Source: Pseudomonas fluorescens
GTDB taxonomy: Bacteria > Pseudomonadota > Gammaproteobacteria > Pseudomonadales > Pseudomonadaceae
Assembly (NCBI GenBank): GCA_902825215.1
Contig: LR782234.1
Location: 1,364,001 to 1,428,000, forward strand
Length of the DNA stretch: 64,000 bases
Direction: 5' to 3'
Position 1 is the first letter of the stretch. Each line of letters opens with the position of its first letter. Below, one piece after another: positions 12,556 through 21,057 of this stretch. The notes under the pieces were generated by a model that worked only from the letters and a program-made list of their open reading frames with translations, had not been told where the DNA came from and searched no databases. A program made the translations under genes and the position numbers.

Positions 12556-13299
12556 ATGCGCGTTATGCAAAAACGCAACGTAGCCTTCGTCTTAAGAGCA
12601 CTGCTTGATCAGCACGGGATCTCCCCCACGGAGCTCCACCGTCGCACCGGCGTGCCTCAATCCACTCTCTCGCGGATTCTCAGCGGGAAGATCGTCGACC
12701 CTTCGGATAAACATATTTCGAAGATCGCCGAATACTTCGCCGTGAGCACCGATCAGCTGCGCGGGCGCGCGGACGTCGCAGCGACGGCCAGCGGCGGGCG
12801 TGATGACGTGCATGCGGAACTCAAGGACATAAGCCTGTGGGACGACGACACCCCCGTCGATGATGACGAGGTGTCGGTGCCCTTTCTTCGCGAGGTTGAA
12901 TTGGCTGCTGGATCAGGAAGATTCGTCATCGAAGAGAGCGAACGCTCTAGCCTGCGCTTCGGCAAGCGCAGCCTGCGCCATAACGGTGTGCAGTTCGACC
13001 AGGCCAAATGCGTGACAGTACGCGGCAATAGCATGTTGCCGGTGCTGCGCGATGGCGCCACCGTCGGTGTGAACGCGGGCAAGTGCGGCATTGGCGACAT
13101 CATCGATGGCGACCTTTATGCGATCAATCACAACGGCCAGTTGCGAGTGAAACAGCTCTACCGTCTGCCGACCGGCATTCGTCTGCGCAGCTTCAATCGC
13201 GATGAGCACCCGGACGAGGACTACAGCTTCCAGGAGATCCAGGAAGAGCAGATCATCATCCTTGGCCATGTCTTCTGGTGGGGCATGTACGCCCGCTAA
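12556..13299 (+). CDS. PrtR-like repressor: XRE helix-turn-helix plus S24 (LexA-like) self-cleaving domain
   Basis: 247 residues. The N-terminal helix-turn-helix spans about 20-60 (GVPQSTLSRILSGK). The C-terminal S24 domain has the nucleophile Ser159 in GNSM and general base Lys199 in RVKQL, with a probable Ala118-Gly119 cleavage bond in LAAGSG. Known relatives are inactivated by RecA-stimulated self-cleavage, which induces pyocins after DNA damage. The start could also be the ATG at 12565; neither has a clear ribosome-binding site. The open frame continues far upstream through antisense mutS, which is not coding. No PrtN-like activator is visible nearby, so direct repression of the promoter at 13431 is inferred. 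Confidence 0.9.
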   Translation: MRVMQKRNVAFVLRALLDQHGISPTELHRRTGVPQSTLSRILSGKIVDPSDKHISKIAEYFAVSTDQLRGRADVAATASGGRDDVHAELKDISLWDDDTPVDDDEVSVPFLREVELAAGSGRFVIEESERSSLRFGKRSLRHNGVQFDQAKCVTVRGNSMLPVLRDGATVGVNAGKCGIGDIIDGDLYAINHNGQLRVKQLYRLPTGIRLRSFNRDEHPDEDYSFQEIQEEQIIILGHVFWWGMYAR

Positions 13300-13317
13300 T
13301 CCCTCTAGGTTCAACTG

Positions 13318-13345
13318 AAACCTGCCGCTCGGCAGGTTTTTTTTC
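13318..13345 (+). terminator. Repressor terminator
   Basis: AACCTGCCG / CGGCAGGTT stem with a 1-2 base loop and eight T, 18 bases after the repressor stop. Confidence 0.85.
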
Positions 13346-13392
13346 GCCTGCAGAAATCTCCCCACCCCTCGGCCCGCTTGGGTTTCATGCGT

Positions 13393-13431
13393 ATGCGCAA
13401 ATTTAATGCATAAATAAATGCATTTGCGCAT
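13393..13431. promoter_or_regulatory. Upstream operator palindrome
   Basis: Perfect 10-base arms ATGCGCAAAT and ATTTGCGCAT separated by 19 AT-rich bases that themselves contain ATGCAT twice. It ends at the first base of the -35 element of the late promoter, so a bound repressor would block polymerase. Confidence 0.6.
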
Positions 13432-13459
13432 TGACTGTATATGCATCCATGCATATTCT
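13431..13459 (+). promoter_or_regulatory. Tailocin late promoter with internal operator
   Basis: TTGACT, a 17-base spacer and TATTCT form a near-consensus sigma-70 promoter. The perfect 18-base palindrome ATATGCATCCATGCATAT (13439-13456) fills the spacer and overlaps the -10. This is a direct-repression layout and, with 13393-13431, the best candidate switch for the whole tailocin region. Confidence 0.7.
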
Positions 13460-13724
13460 TGCCACCAAGCCGCTCGACAAAGCGGCTGGCAAGACAAGCT
13501 CTTTAGTTCCACAAGAACAGGCAGCGATGAACCGGCCTCAACGGTTCAGAGGGTTGGCAACTGACCCGGGTGTGCAGCGTAAAGCACCAGAAGCAGTTAT
13601 CCGGCGGGCAGGGACCGCGGTCGGAAAAACAATTTGAATGGACTCGTACCGCGCCAGTAGCGCCGAAAAGTCAACTTCCTTCATGAACACAGGATTTGAA
13701 GGAAGGCGAAGGAGCGCATTACTG

Positions 13725-13755
13725 AAAAGCCTGGCGTGCAAGCGCCGGGCTTTTT
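13725..13755 (+). terminator. Terminator-like hairpin inside the late leader
   Basis: AAGCCTGGCG / CGCCGGGCTT stem (one G-T pair) followed by five T. It lies about 290 bases after the late promoter and before the first gene, preceded by a second inverted repeat CTTCCTTCA (13675-13683) / TGAAGGAAG (13697-13705). Between 13460 and 13817 no credible gene is seen. Confidence 0.6.
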
Positions 13756-13817
13756 GGAATGCCTGCCGAATCAAACGCGACACCCCTATTGAAAAAAACA
13801 CAGAACGAGGAATACCC

Positions 13818-14222
13818 ATGAGTCTCTATGCATTGGTTGAATACAACAGAGTCGTCCAGCTAAAAGAAAGTGAAGCCATCCCCGAAGCGCCTGCTTCGCC
13901 AACCTCCACCTGGGTTGATGTAACCGGCAGCACGGATATACGGGTGGGCTGGGGGGCGACGTTCAACGGCATCTGGACCTTCTCGGCACCCACCGATGAA
14001 GAGCTGCGAAACGACGCCGAACAACAAAAATGGCAACTTCTGAATGTCGCCGCCAATTGGCTGTTGATGAACTCATTGCAATTCAAGGTTGATCTGGCCG
14101 TGGCCAGCGCAGAAGAACAAGCCCGATTGCTGGCTCACAAGCAGTACTGCATTGCGCTCAGCGACATCGATAAGCAGTCGGGCTACCCGACAAACATCAT
14201 GTGGCCGGTTGCTCCTTACTGA
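13818..14222 (+). CDS. Orphan tail fibre assembly (chaperone)-like protein
   Basis: 134 residues from the ATG preceded by ACGAGG; the frame is open further upstream without a better start. The C-terminal third (ALSDIDKQSGYP, then WPVAPY) is clearly related to the end of the fibre chaperone at 38523 (ALNKIDKQPGFP, then WPAAPVG), so it belongs to the phage tail fibre assembly family. It has no fibre gene beside it and is the first gene after the late promoter. It may be a leftover chaperone, or one that serves a fibre elsewhere in the region. Confidence 0.65.
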   Translation: MSLYALVEYNRVVQLKESEAIPEAPASPTSTWVDVTGSTDIRVGWGATFNGIWTFSAPTDEELRNDAEQQKWQLLNVAANWLLMNSLQFKVDLAVASAEEQARLLAHKQYCIALSDIDKQSGYPTNIMWPVAPY

Positions 14223-14322
14223 CGCAACCAGTCTGCCGTGAAAAAGCAGACCCATTGCTCAGCCTGGCTCCCTGAGCCAGATGACATAAAACACTTTTCC
14301 AGATCTCACGGATGAAAAACAA

Positions 14323-14895
14323 ATGTTGAACAAGAAAATCGCTGCGATTCTCGCTACCTTTGCACTGCTCGGCAGTGCCAACGCACTGGCAGACAATCTG
14401 CTTGTGAACGGCAGTTTCGAACAGTCAAGCTGCGGTGCCGGCTGCATTCTGGACACACCGGCAAAAGCCAACGCCATCACCGGCTGGACGACGTTTTTGT
14501 CTGGCGCTGAATACTTCAATATGCCCAATGCAATCGGTGGCTCTGTTGCGGCTGATGGCGTAATGATCGTTGACCTCGCCAACTACGTTTACGGCAATGG
14601 AGGCGGTATCCAGCAGAACTTTGCAACCACCGCAGGCGCAAAATATCGCTTGACCTTCAGCGCGGGCAACTCTCGGTTTGCCAGTCGTGCCGGGGATGGT
14701 GTCGTTCAGGTAAAAGTGGCCGGTCAAACAGCGACCTTCAATACGCCGACAGCGAAAGGTGTTGCCGTTGAGTGGGCCACCATCACCTACGATTTCACTG
14801 CAACTACCGCGCAGACCACACTGGCATTTTCCAATGAGCAAAACCCGTATGCCAACTACGCCTTTATCGACAATGTCACTGTCGAAAGGCTTTGA
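14323..14895 (+). CDS. Secreted beta-sandwich protein of DUF642/PEP-CTERM-like type
   Basis: 190 residues. A signal peptide (Lys-Lys, then a hydrophobic stretch) ends in ANALA before Asp24. The mature part begins NLLVNGSFE and ends with FIDNVTVERL, the hallmarks of DUF642-like galactose-binding sandwich folds. Two cysteines in SSCGAGC could form a disulfide. No C-terminal sorting signal is seen. It is not a tail component by homology and looks like a cargo gene between the regulator and the holin. Function unknown. Confidence 0.6.
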   Translation: MLNKKIAAILATFALLGSANALADNLLVNGSFEQSSCGAGCILDTPAKANAITGWTTFLSGAEYFNMPNAIGGSVAADGVMIVDLANYVYGNGGGIQQNFATTAGAKYRLTFSAGNSRFASRAGDGVVQVKVAGQTATFNTPTAKGVAVEWATITYDFTATTAQTTLAFSNEQNPYANYAFIDNVTVERL

Positions 14896-14999
14896 GCTTC
14901 GAGCAACGGGCGTTTCGGTGATCTCTCGAAACATGATGGTGAGACCTGTGCGTTGTCGCCTCCCATCCTGCTTACATCAACAAGTTCAGGAGGCGTGAC

Positions 15000-15338
15000 A
15001 TGACAAACGAGCAACAAGCGTTGGCGGACATGCCGATCTGGCTGGTCATCCTCCTGGCCGTTGTCGGCGGGGTGTCCGGCGAAATGTGGCGCGCGGACAA
15101 GGAGGGCGCCCGTGGCTGGTCATTGCTGCGGCGTCTGGCTTTGCGCTCCGGCGCCTGCATGATCTGCGGCGTGTCGGCGATCATGCTGTTGTATGCCGCA
15201 GGGCTGTCGATCTGGGCCGCTGGCGCATTCGGCTGCCTCACCGCCATGGCCGGCGCCGACGTCGCCATCGGTCTTTATGAACGCTGGGCCGCCAAGCGCA
15301 TCGGCGTCTGCGAAGTGCCACCGCGCGATTCACAGTAA
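15000..15338 (+). CDS. Holin
   Basis: 112 residues with hydrophobic helices at about 12-24, 47-68 and 70-90, preceded by an excellent CAGGAGG site. Its size, membrane pattern and position just before the tail genes match R-pyocin holins (LydA-like type 3 family). It permeabilises the inner membrane so that the endolysin at 43397 can reach the wall. The holin and endolysin are 28 kb apart with both tails between them. Confidence 0.8.
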   Translation: MTNEQQALADMPIWLVILLAVVGGVSGEMWRADKEGARGWSLLRRLALRSGACMICGVSAIMLLYAAGLSIWAAGAFGCLTAMAGADVAIGLYERWAAKRIGVCEVPPRDSQ

Positions 15339-15409
15339 CCCCACACTTTTTGACTCGCTGCACGCCGTGCGGCGGTTTTTCGCGTGGACATTCGAAAAGG
15401 AGGTCATGC

Positions 15410-15922
15410 ATGCCAACCCCGATCCAGCAGCCTTCGCAGCTATACACGGCGATGGCAACAACCTTGCGCAACAGCGCCGGACTCAACGTACAGGTCGGCC
15501 ATCAGGAAGATTTCGGCGCACCTGGCGAACAGGCCTGGGTGTTGATCGATTTTGACCGCAATGCACCGGGCGTTCGTGCTGCTGATGGGCGTATCGCTCA
15601 TGTGCTGACGCTGTCGTTGCAAGTCATTCCGGCACTCGCAGCCAGTGCCCTTGCCGCCTGCGATCTGATCGCCGTGCTGAAAAATCTGATCACCGACAAC
15701 CGCTGGGGGCTGCCGGGCGATCAGTGTGATCTGCCGATGAATATCGACGGCTTGCCGTCCATGTTCGGCCAGCAATACAAGGCCTGGACGCTGACATTCG
15801 AGCAGACCCTTTATCTGGGCCCGACCCTGCTAGACGACCCGCTGGGCATTCCGAAATTCGCCCGGACCTGGGAGGTCAGCAACATTGACGACCCCGACCA
15901 ATACACCGCGCTGGAGGCCTGA
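15410..15922 (+). CDS. Tail completion/terminator-type protein of the R-pyocin tail (A)
   Basis: 170 residues from the ATG after a consensus AAAGGAGGT; an upstream in-frame ATG at 15350 has no such site. It lies between holin and gpV, the position held in R-pyocin clusters by a conserved protein and in P2 by the tail-completion genes R and S. Its alpha/beta character and the segment WTLTFEQTLYLG fit a tail terminator, but the role is inferred mainly from position. Confidence 0.6.
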   Translation: MPTPIQQPSQLYTAMATTLRNSAGLNVQVGHQEDFGAPGEQAWVLIDFDRNAPGVRAADGRIAHVLTLSLQVIPALAASALAACDLIAVLKNLITDNRWGLPGDQCDLPMNIDGLPSMFGQQYKAWTLTFEQTLYLGPTLLDDPLGIPKFARTWEVSNIDDPDQYTALEA

Positions 15923-15925
15923 GCG

Positions 15926-16534
15926 ATGTTCGATGCACTACTGCGCATGCAACTGGGCCCGATCATCGAGCGCCTGGCAGAAATGGAAGCGGACATCGAC
16001 GACCTGCACCGCCGCGCCGAGAGTTTCTGTCGGATCGGCCTGTGTCAGAGCGTCGATGCCGCCAGCAATACCTGCACGGTCAGCCATGGCGGTTTGCTCA
16101 CCCCGGCGATCAAGTTCTTCAATCCCAGCGCCGGTGCGCAAAGCGAATCGCGGATTCCGTCGGTGGGCGAGCAATGCCTGCTGTTCAACTATGGCAGCGG
16201 CGAAAGCGGTGCGCAGAGCGTGGCCTTGTTTGGCTTGAATAGTGACCGCTTTCCACCCGCCGCCACGGTGCCGACGCTGACCCGTCGAGTGCATCAGGAC
16301 GGCAGCGAAAGCGGTTATGACGATGCCTCTCACACCTTGCACTGGCAAAACGGCCCGGCCGCGTTCAACGGTTCTCGCGAATCGCTTGAGCTGAGCATCG
16401 GCGCGGCGCGACTGGCGCTGACGCCAAAACTGATCAGCCTGCAACTGGGTGCCGTCGGCGTGACCATCGACGCCTCGGGCGTGCACTTCAGCGGCCCGTT
16501 GGTCGACCACCAGGGCCGCGTCATCAGCCCCTGA
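15926..16534 (+). CDS. Baseplate assembly protein V (tail A spike)
   Basis: 202 residues, related to P2 gpV, the membrane-piercing spike at the tip of contractile tails. An N-terminal OB-like part (about 45-110, CRIGLCQSVD.. to GLNSDRFPP) is followed by a beta-helical C-terminus with regular repeats (LHWQNGPAAF.., LELSIGAARLALT, LISLQLGAVGVTI). The usual HxH iron tip is not obvious. First gene of the V-W-J-I baseplate set. Confidence 0.85.
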   Translation: MFDALLRMQLGPIIERLAEMEADIDDLHRRAESFCRIGLCQSVDAASNTCTVSHGGLLTPAIKFFNPSAGAQSESRIPSVGEQCLLFNYGSGESGAQSVALFGLNSDRFPPAATVPTLTRRVHQDGSESGYDDASHTLHWQNGPAAFNGSRESLELSIGAARLALTPKLISLQLGAVGVTIDASGVHFSGPLVDHQGRVISP

Positions 16535-16548
16535 TTCAAGAGCTTCCC

Positions 16549-16881
16549 ATGATCGGAATCGATAGAGACAGCGGGGCCACGGTCGACGACTGGCTGCAGT
16601 TTGTGCAGCGCGCGACCCGAGCCCTGACCACACCGCTGGGCACCCGGCAAAAACGGCCCTTGTACGGTTCGCTGATCCCCACGCTGCTCGGGCAGAACCT
16701 CGGCGACGACGTGCTGCTGCTGGCGCAGAGTCACGCGGCGCAAGCGTTCTACAACGTGCAGAACGGCATCGGCGATTTTCAACCGCAAGTGATTGTCGCC
16801 AGCCGTCAGGGCGCCGGTCTGCTCCTGCGTTTCGCCGGCACCTGGAAAAACCGCCAACAAACCTTCGAGGTCGTGACATGA
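16549..16881 (+). CDS. Baseplate wedge protein W (gpW/gp25 family, tail A)
   Basis: 110 residues, the usual size of P2 gpW and T4 gp25-like proteins. It shows the family pattern of a conserved initial GIDRDSGA, the R-PLYGSLIP segment and a final beta-strand domain. Such proteins join the sheath to the baseplate wedge. The stop overlaps the J start (ATGA). Confidence 0.85.
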   Translation: MIGIDRDSGATVDDWLQFVQRATRALTTPLGTRQKRPLYGSLIPTLLGQNLGDDVLLLAQSHAAQAFYNVQNGIGDFQPQVIVASRQGAGLLLRFAGTWKNRQQTFEVVT

Positions 16882-17873
16882 GCATGTTGATTCCCGGCCA
16901 GAACCAATTGGCTGAACCGGCGTTGATCAAGGTCGACGCCTTCGAAGAGCTGCTCGCCGAGTTCAAGGCCTTCGTCGTCGACTACGTCGCGGTGCGCTCG
17001 CCGGATAGCGCGATAAAACTCAAGACCAGCCTGGAGAACGAAAGCGAGCTGCTGACCCTTGCCCTCGAAGCGTTTTGCGTACGGTTGCAAACCCACGAAC
17101 GCAAATACAACGCCCGCATCAAGCAGATGCTGGCGTGGTGGGCGACCGGCAGCAATCTCGATGCGCGGCTGGCGGACATGGGCCTTGAACGGCAGCTGCT
17201 CGATCCCGGTGATCCGGCGGCGTTTCCGCCAGTGCCGGCGATTTATGAAAGCGACGACGATGCCCGTCTGCGCTATTACCTGGCGCCCCATGCACCGGCG
17301 GCGGGCTCGCGCATGCAGTATCGGCGCGAAGTGTTCACCCTCGGCGAGCGGCCCACGGTGAAAGTCGAATCCAGCGATGCCGGCGTGGTGAATGTCACGT
17401 ACACGTTCAACCCGGACGGCCTCGCTGCACAAGTCAAGGATGGCAACGGTCGCCGCACCGCGCCGGGCGAAGTGCAGGTCACGGTGCTTGCACGAGAGGG
17501 CGATGGTACTCCGTCCGCAGACTTGCTCGACGGCGTGCGCGCGCATTTTGCCCGGCCGGATGTTCGACCGGAAACCGACCTCGTCACCGTCAAGGGCGCC
17601 GACATTCAGCGCTACAAGATACGCGTCGTCGCAAGAATCAATTCCGGCCCGGATTCGGGCCTGACCAAGGTCGCCGCTGAACAGCAATTGCAGGCTTACG
17701 CCGACAGCTGTCATCGCCTCGAAGGCCGGGTCGATCCGAGCTGGATCGACTACACGCTGCACAGCGCCGGTGCCGTGCAACTGCAGATTCTCGAACCGCT
17801 GACGCCGATCGTCACCACCGCGTTTCAGGCGCCGTATTGCACGGCGGTCGAAGTCGAGGTGCTGACCTTATGA
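16878..17873 (+). CDS. Baseplate protein J (tail A)
   Basis: 331 residues, P2 gpJ-like wedge protein. Conserved features are the acidic start LAEPALIKVDAFEELLAEFK, an AP..RMQYRREVFTLG segment and the C-terminal ribosomal S5-like repeats ending with VEVEVLTL. Overlaps W upstream and I downstream by four bases each, so V-W-J-I are translationally coupled. Confidence 0.88.
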   Translation: MSMLIPGQNQLAEPALIKVDAFEELLAEFKAFVVDYVAVRSPDSAIKLKTSLENESELLTLALEAFCVRLQTHERKYNARIKQMLAWWATGSNLDARLADMGLERQLLDPGDPAAFPPVPAIYESDDDARLRYYLAPHAPAAGSRMQYRREVFTLGERPTVKVESSDAGVVNVTYTFNPDGLAAQVKDGNGRRTAPGEVQVTVLAREGDGTPSADLLDGVRAHFARPDVRPETDLVTVKGADIQRYKIRVVARINSGPDSGLTKVAAEQQLQAYADSCHRLEGRVDPSWIDYTLHSAGAVQLQILEPLTPIVTTAFQAPYCTAVEVEVLTL

Positions 17874-18505
17874 GTGAACCAATACAACGCCCGACACTGC
17901 TGCCGGCCAACAGCTCGGCACTGGAGCGCGGGCTCGATCTGGGCTTCGGCGCCTTGCTCGATCGCATCGCGCCGCCGTTCCCCGAACTGATGAACCCAAG
18001 CGCCACCCCGGTGGCTTTCCTGCCATATCTGGCGGCCGATCGCGGCGTCGCCGAATGGAGCAGCGATGCGCCGCAAGCGGAAAAGCGCCTGACCGTCGAA
18101 CTGGCCTGGCCCACCGCGCGCCAGGCCGGTACTCGCAAGGCACTGGAAAACGCCGCCAAGGGCTTGCAACTGCGCCCGGAAATCCGCGCCTGGTACGAAC
18201 AGACACCGCCCGGCGCGCCCTACAGCTTTTCGGTGCGCGCCTTCACTGAACAACCCTACAGCGAAGCCATCGATGCCCGTCTCGACCGACGCCTGGCCGA
18301 TGCCAAAAGCGAACGGGATGTGCTGACCGTCTCGGTGGGACTCAGCGCGTTCGGCAATCACGTCATCGGCGCCGCGACGTTCTGCGGCGAGCTGACCACG
18401 GTTTACCCGGTGTTCATCGAAGGCCTGGAAACCTCTGGCGAGGCGTTCATGGCCGCCGCTTTGTACACCGTCGAAACATCCACTATTTATCCTCAGGGGG
18501 CCTGA
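17870..18505 (+). CDS. Baseplate/tail protein I (tail A)
   Basis: 211 residues from the ATG that overlaps the J stop; the frame is open upstream inside J. P2 gpI-like: LLP.NSSALERGLD at the N-terminus and a W-x-x-D-AP region near residue 60. In P2-like tails it completes the wedge and anchors the tail fibres encoded next. The stop abuts the fibre ATG. Confidence 0.85.
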   Translation: MSEPIQRPTLLPANSSALERGLDLGFGALLDRIAPPFPELMNPSATPVAFLPYLAADRGVAEWSSDAPQAEKRLTVELAWPTARQAGTRKALENAAKGLQLRPEIRAWYEQTPPGAPYSFSVRAFTEQPYSEAIDARLDRRLADAKSERDVLTVSVGLSAFGNHVIGAATFCGELTTVYPVFIEGLETSGEAFMAAALYTVETSTIYPQGA

Positions 18506-20380
18506 ATGGCTGACTATTACACCCTGCTCACCAACGCAGGGATTGCCTACGAAACGGCGTGCAAGGCCGCGGGTGTGCCGATCAAGCTGACGCAGATTTC
18601 CGTCGGCGACGGCGGCGAGGGCGGGGTCTACAACCCGGCCGCAACCGCCACCGCGCTGAAACGCGAAGTCTGGCGCGGACCGCTCAATGCGCTGTTTCAG
18701 GACGAGAAGAATCCGAGCTGGCTGCTCGCCGAAGTGACCATCCCGCCGGAAGTCGGTGGCTGGTATGTGCGCGAAGCCGGGCTGTGGACCGACACCGGCA
18801 TTCTCTATGCCATCGTCAAATACCCGGAGTCGTTCAAACCGGTGCTGGCGACGTCGGGCTCGGGGAAAGAGTTTTACATTCGCTCGATTTTCGAGACGAG
18901 CAATGCGTCGCTGGTGACGTTGTTGATTGATGACACGGTGGTCAAGGCTACGCGTGCCTGGGTCATGAGCTATCTGGCCGAAGAACTCGGCAAGCTCGAT
19001 GGCAAACAATCGGTGCGGGTCGCGGCCACTGGCAATGTCGTGTTGAACGGCGCGCAGCAGATTGACGGTGTGGCGGTGATCGCTGGCGATCGAGTGTTGC
19101 TGCCGAGCCAGACTCTGGCTAAGGACAACGGCCTGTGGATTGTTGCCAATGGTGAATGGCAGCGCGCGACTGATGCCAACAGCAGCGCCAAGGTCACGCC
19201 GGGCCTGACGGTGATGGTCGAGGAGGGCACGGCGAACGGTGATTCGCTGTGGCACCTGACCACCAACGCGCCGATCACGCTGGGCACGACCGCGCTGACC
19301 TTCAAGATGCTGGCCGGGCGTACCGGGATTGCTGCCGGGACTTACAAGAGTCTCACCGTCGATGAATATGGTCGCGCAACGGCCGGTGCCAATCCTGAAA
19401 CGCTGGCCGGTTTTGGCATCAAGGATTCGTACACCAAGGCTGAAGTTGAAGCGCTGATTGCCAAGGCCTCGGCGTTGCCGGTGGGGTCGATTGTGGCGTT
19501 CCCGGTTGATGCGCCACCGCCGGGGTTTCTGGAGCTGGATAACAGTGTCAAGAGCAGCGCGACTTATCCTGACTTGGGCGCTTATCTGGGCGGCAAGTTC
19601 AACAAGGGCGATGAGGGGGTTGGTAATTTTCGGCTGCCTGAAGCGCGTGGCGAGTTTTTGCGAGGTTGGGATCATGGGCGTGGGGTGGATGCAGGCCGCA
19701 CTCTTGGCAGCTATCAAGTCGACGAAAATAAAGCCCACGCCCACGCGACCAGTTATGAATTGGTTACGGATACGTTTGCAGCCGGCACGGCATTGCGAAA
19801 TTTCGTTCAGGAATTCGGCGCCCAGAACAATGTGCAAACAAACGCTTCGGGAGGAACTGAGTCGCGCCCCCGCAACATCGCGGTCATGTGGTGCATCAAG
19901 GCCTGGAACGCCCCGGTCAATCAAGGAAGCATCGACGTAGCGGCGCTAGCAGATTTGGCGCAACAAGCCTCCGAAACCAACCAGGGCACAGCGAAAGTCG
20001 CGACGCAACTGCAGGCGGATGCAGGCTCAGACGATAAAACGATCGTCACTCCCAAGAAATTGCGCTGGGGATTTTCCATAAGCGTATCTGGGGATATGAG
20101 TGGTAGCTACGTCATCTTCCCGACTTGGCTTGGAGGTTTGATCCTGCAATGGGGCATGACGCTTGCCATTCCCTCTGGAGGCAATTACGTACAGGCTTTC
20201 CCCGTAGCCTTTCCACTGGTGAATCCATCAGTTTTTACTACTTATCCCAATACAGCGACGGATGCTCCCGTAGGATCGACCTATATCGGGCAAATCAAAG
20301 GAATTAGTAAAGCAAACGTGACCATTCGCAATACGGGTCAGGCTCCCGGACAGTTTTATTATTTTGCAATTGGTCGTTGA
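18506..20380 (+). CDS. Tail fibre protein of tail A with collar and gp53-like C-terminal domain
   Basis: 624 residues. The N-terminal 150 residues form a baseplate-attachment domain of P2 gpH/DUF3751 type (YYTLLTNAGIAYE..). A shaft with an LAGFGIKDSYTKAEV motif follows. A phage collar domain lies around 330-470 (PVGSIVAFPVDAPPPGFLE, GNFRLPEARGEFLRGWD, HAHA metal-site-like). The C-terminal knob (about 540-624) contains GGLILQWG and ends YYFAIGR, the same knob type as fibres 1 and 3 of tail B. The knob is the probable receptor-binding part and determines which strains are killed. Confidence 0.85.
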   Translation: MADYYTLLTNAGIAYETACKAAGVPIKLTQISVGDGGEGGVYNPAATATALKREVWRGPLNALFQDEKNPSWLLAEVTIPPEVGGWYVREAGLWTDTGILYAIVKYPESFKPVLATSGSGKEFYIRSIFETSNASLVTLLIDDTVVKATRAWVMSYLAEELGKLDGKQSVRVAATGNVVLNGAQQIDGVAVIAGDRVLLPSQTLAKDNGLWIVANGEWQRATDANSSAKVTPGLTVMVEEGTANGDSLWHLTTNAPITLGTTALTFKMLAGRTGIAAGTYKSLTVDEYGRATAGANPETLAGFGIKDSYTKAEVEALIAKASALPVGSIVAFPVDAPPPGFLELDNSVKSSATYPDLGAYLGGKFNKGDEGVGNFRLPEARGEFLRGWDHGRGVDAGRTLGSYQVDENKAHAHATSYELVTDTFAAGTALRNFVQEFGAQNNVQTNASGGTESRPRNIAVMWCIKAWNAPVNQGSIDVAALADLAQQASETNQGTAKVATQLQADAGSDDKTIVTPKKLRWGFSISVSGDMSGSYVIFPTWLGGLILQWGMTLAIPSGGNYVQAFPVAFPLVNPSVFTTYPNTATDAPVGSTYIGQIKGISKANVTIRNTGQAPGQFYYFAIGR

Positions 20381-20405
20381 GGCACCAAGTGGTGAGGATT
20401 TAATC

Positions 20406-20954
20406 ATGAAGTTTGCAACATTTGATGAAAGCGGAACGCTGATGGGGCGATACGACTCAAGCATTCACAGTGTTATTCCCGAGGATGCAATAGAACTTGA
20501 CGAAGCAGTATTTCAGGCGACCAGAGCGGATACAGATGGCGTTTGGAAACGGGTTGACGGGGAAATCGTCAAAGTCGCGGTATCTGATGTTTCTTTGAAT
20601 AACGCTGCGGCGTTCGCCACTGAGCGTTTTGCACGAGAGACATCTGGCATAACGGTAGACGGCTTAAGCATCGAGACAACCCGTGACAGCCAGGCACTCA
20701 TCGCCAGTACCGGAATGTCAGCGATTCTCGACCCCGAGTACCGCTGCAATTTCAAAACGCTGGATGGATTCGTCCATATCAACGCAACGCAAATCCTGGC
20801 TATTGCCAAAGCTGTCCGTGCTCACGTCCAGGCCTGTTTCGACCGCGAGCTGGAATTGTTGAATGCGCTTGAGTCCGGCACTTACACAGACGAAATGCTC
20901 GAAGAAGGCTGGCCCGACACTTCGGCGACCGAGTCAGTCGACGCACTTCAATAA
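20406..20954 (+). CDS. Tail fibre assembly chaperone of tail A (DUF4376-like C-terminus)
   Basis: 182 residues from the ATG after GTGAGGA. The N-terminal 55 residues (FDESGTLMGRYDSSIH.. to DGVWKRVDGEIVKV) match the N-terminus of the tail B chaperone at 38523, while the C-terminus is a different, DUF4376-like helical domain. Needed for trimerisation of the preceding fibre in related tails. A strong terminator follows. Confidence 0.78.
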   Translation: MKFATFDESGTLMGRYDSSIHSVIPEDAIELDEAVFQATRADTDGVWKRVDGEIVKVAVSDVSLNNAAAFATERFARETSGITVDGLSIETTRDSQALIASTGMSAILDPEYRCNFKTLDGFVHINATQILAIAKAVRAHVQACFDRELELLNALESGTYTDEMLEEGWPDTSATESVDALQ

Positions 20955-20979
20955 ACGCCCCTTACTCAGGGGCGTTTTC
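20953..20979 (+). terminator. Hairpin after the tail A fibre-chaperone pair
   Basis: AACGCCCC-TTACTC-GGGGCGTT with T-run immediately after the chaperone stop, inside the tailocin operon. It may lower read-through to the sheath genes or protect the 3' end of the upstream mRNA. Confidence 0.75.
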
Positions 20980-21057
20980 TTATCCGCGTAAAAACATTCA
21001 AAACCCGCCAAAGCCCCTCCCTCCCGAGGAGCCTTCCCGTTTATGGAGAAACGAAAA

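Noticed and set aside
13437..13457. LexA box at the late promoter (begins CTGTATAT)
   Set aside because: No CAG lies at the required distance; the palindrome there is ATATGCAT-based, better fitting the tailocin repressor.
13431..13637. 68-codon frame in the late leader
   Set aside because: Its start lies in the operator itself and the translation shows no domain; the region is better read as a promoter and leader.
17825..19924. 699-codon minus-strand frame
   Set aside because: Antisense to gpI and the tail A fibre; no recognisable domain.
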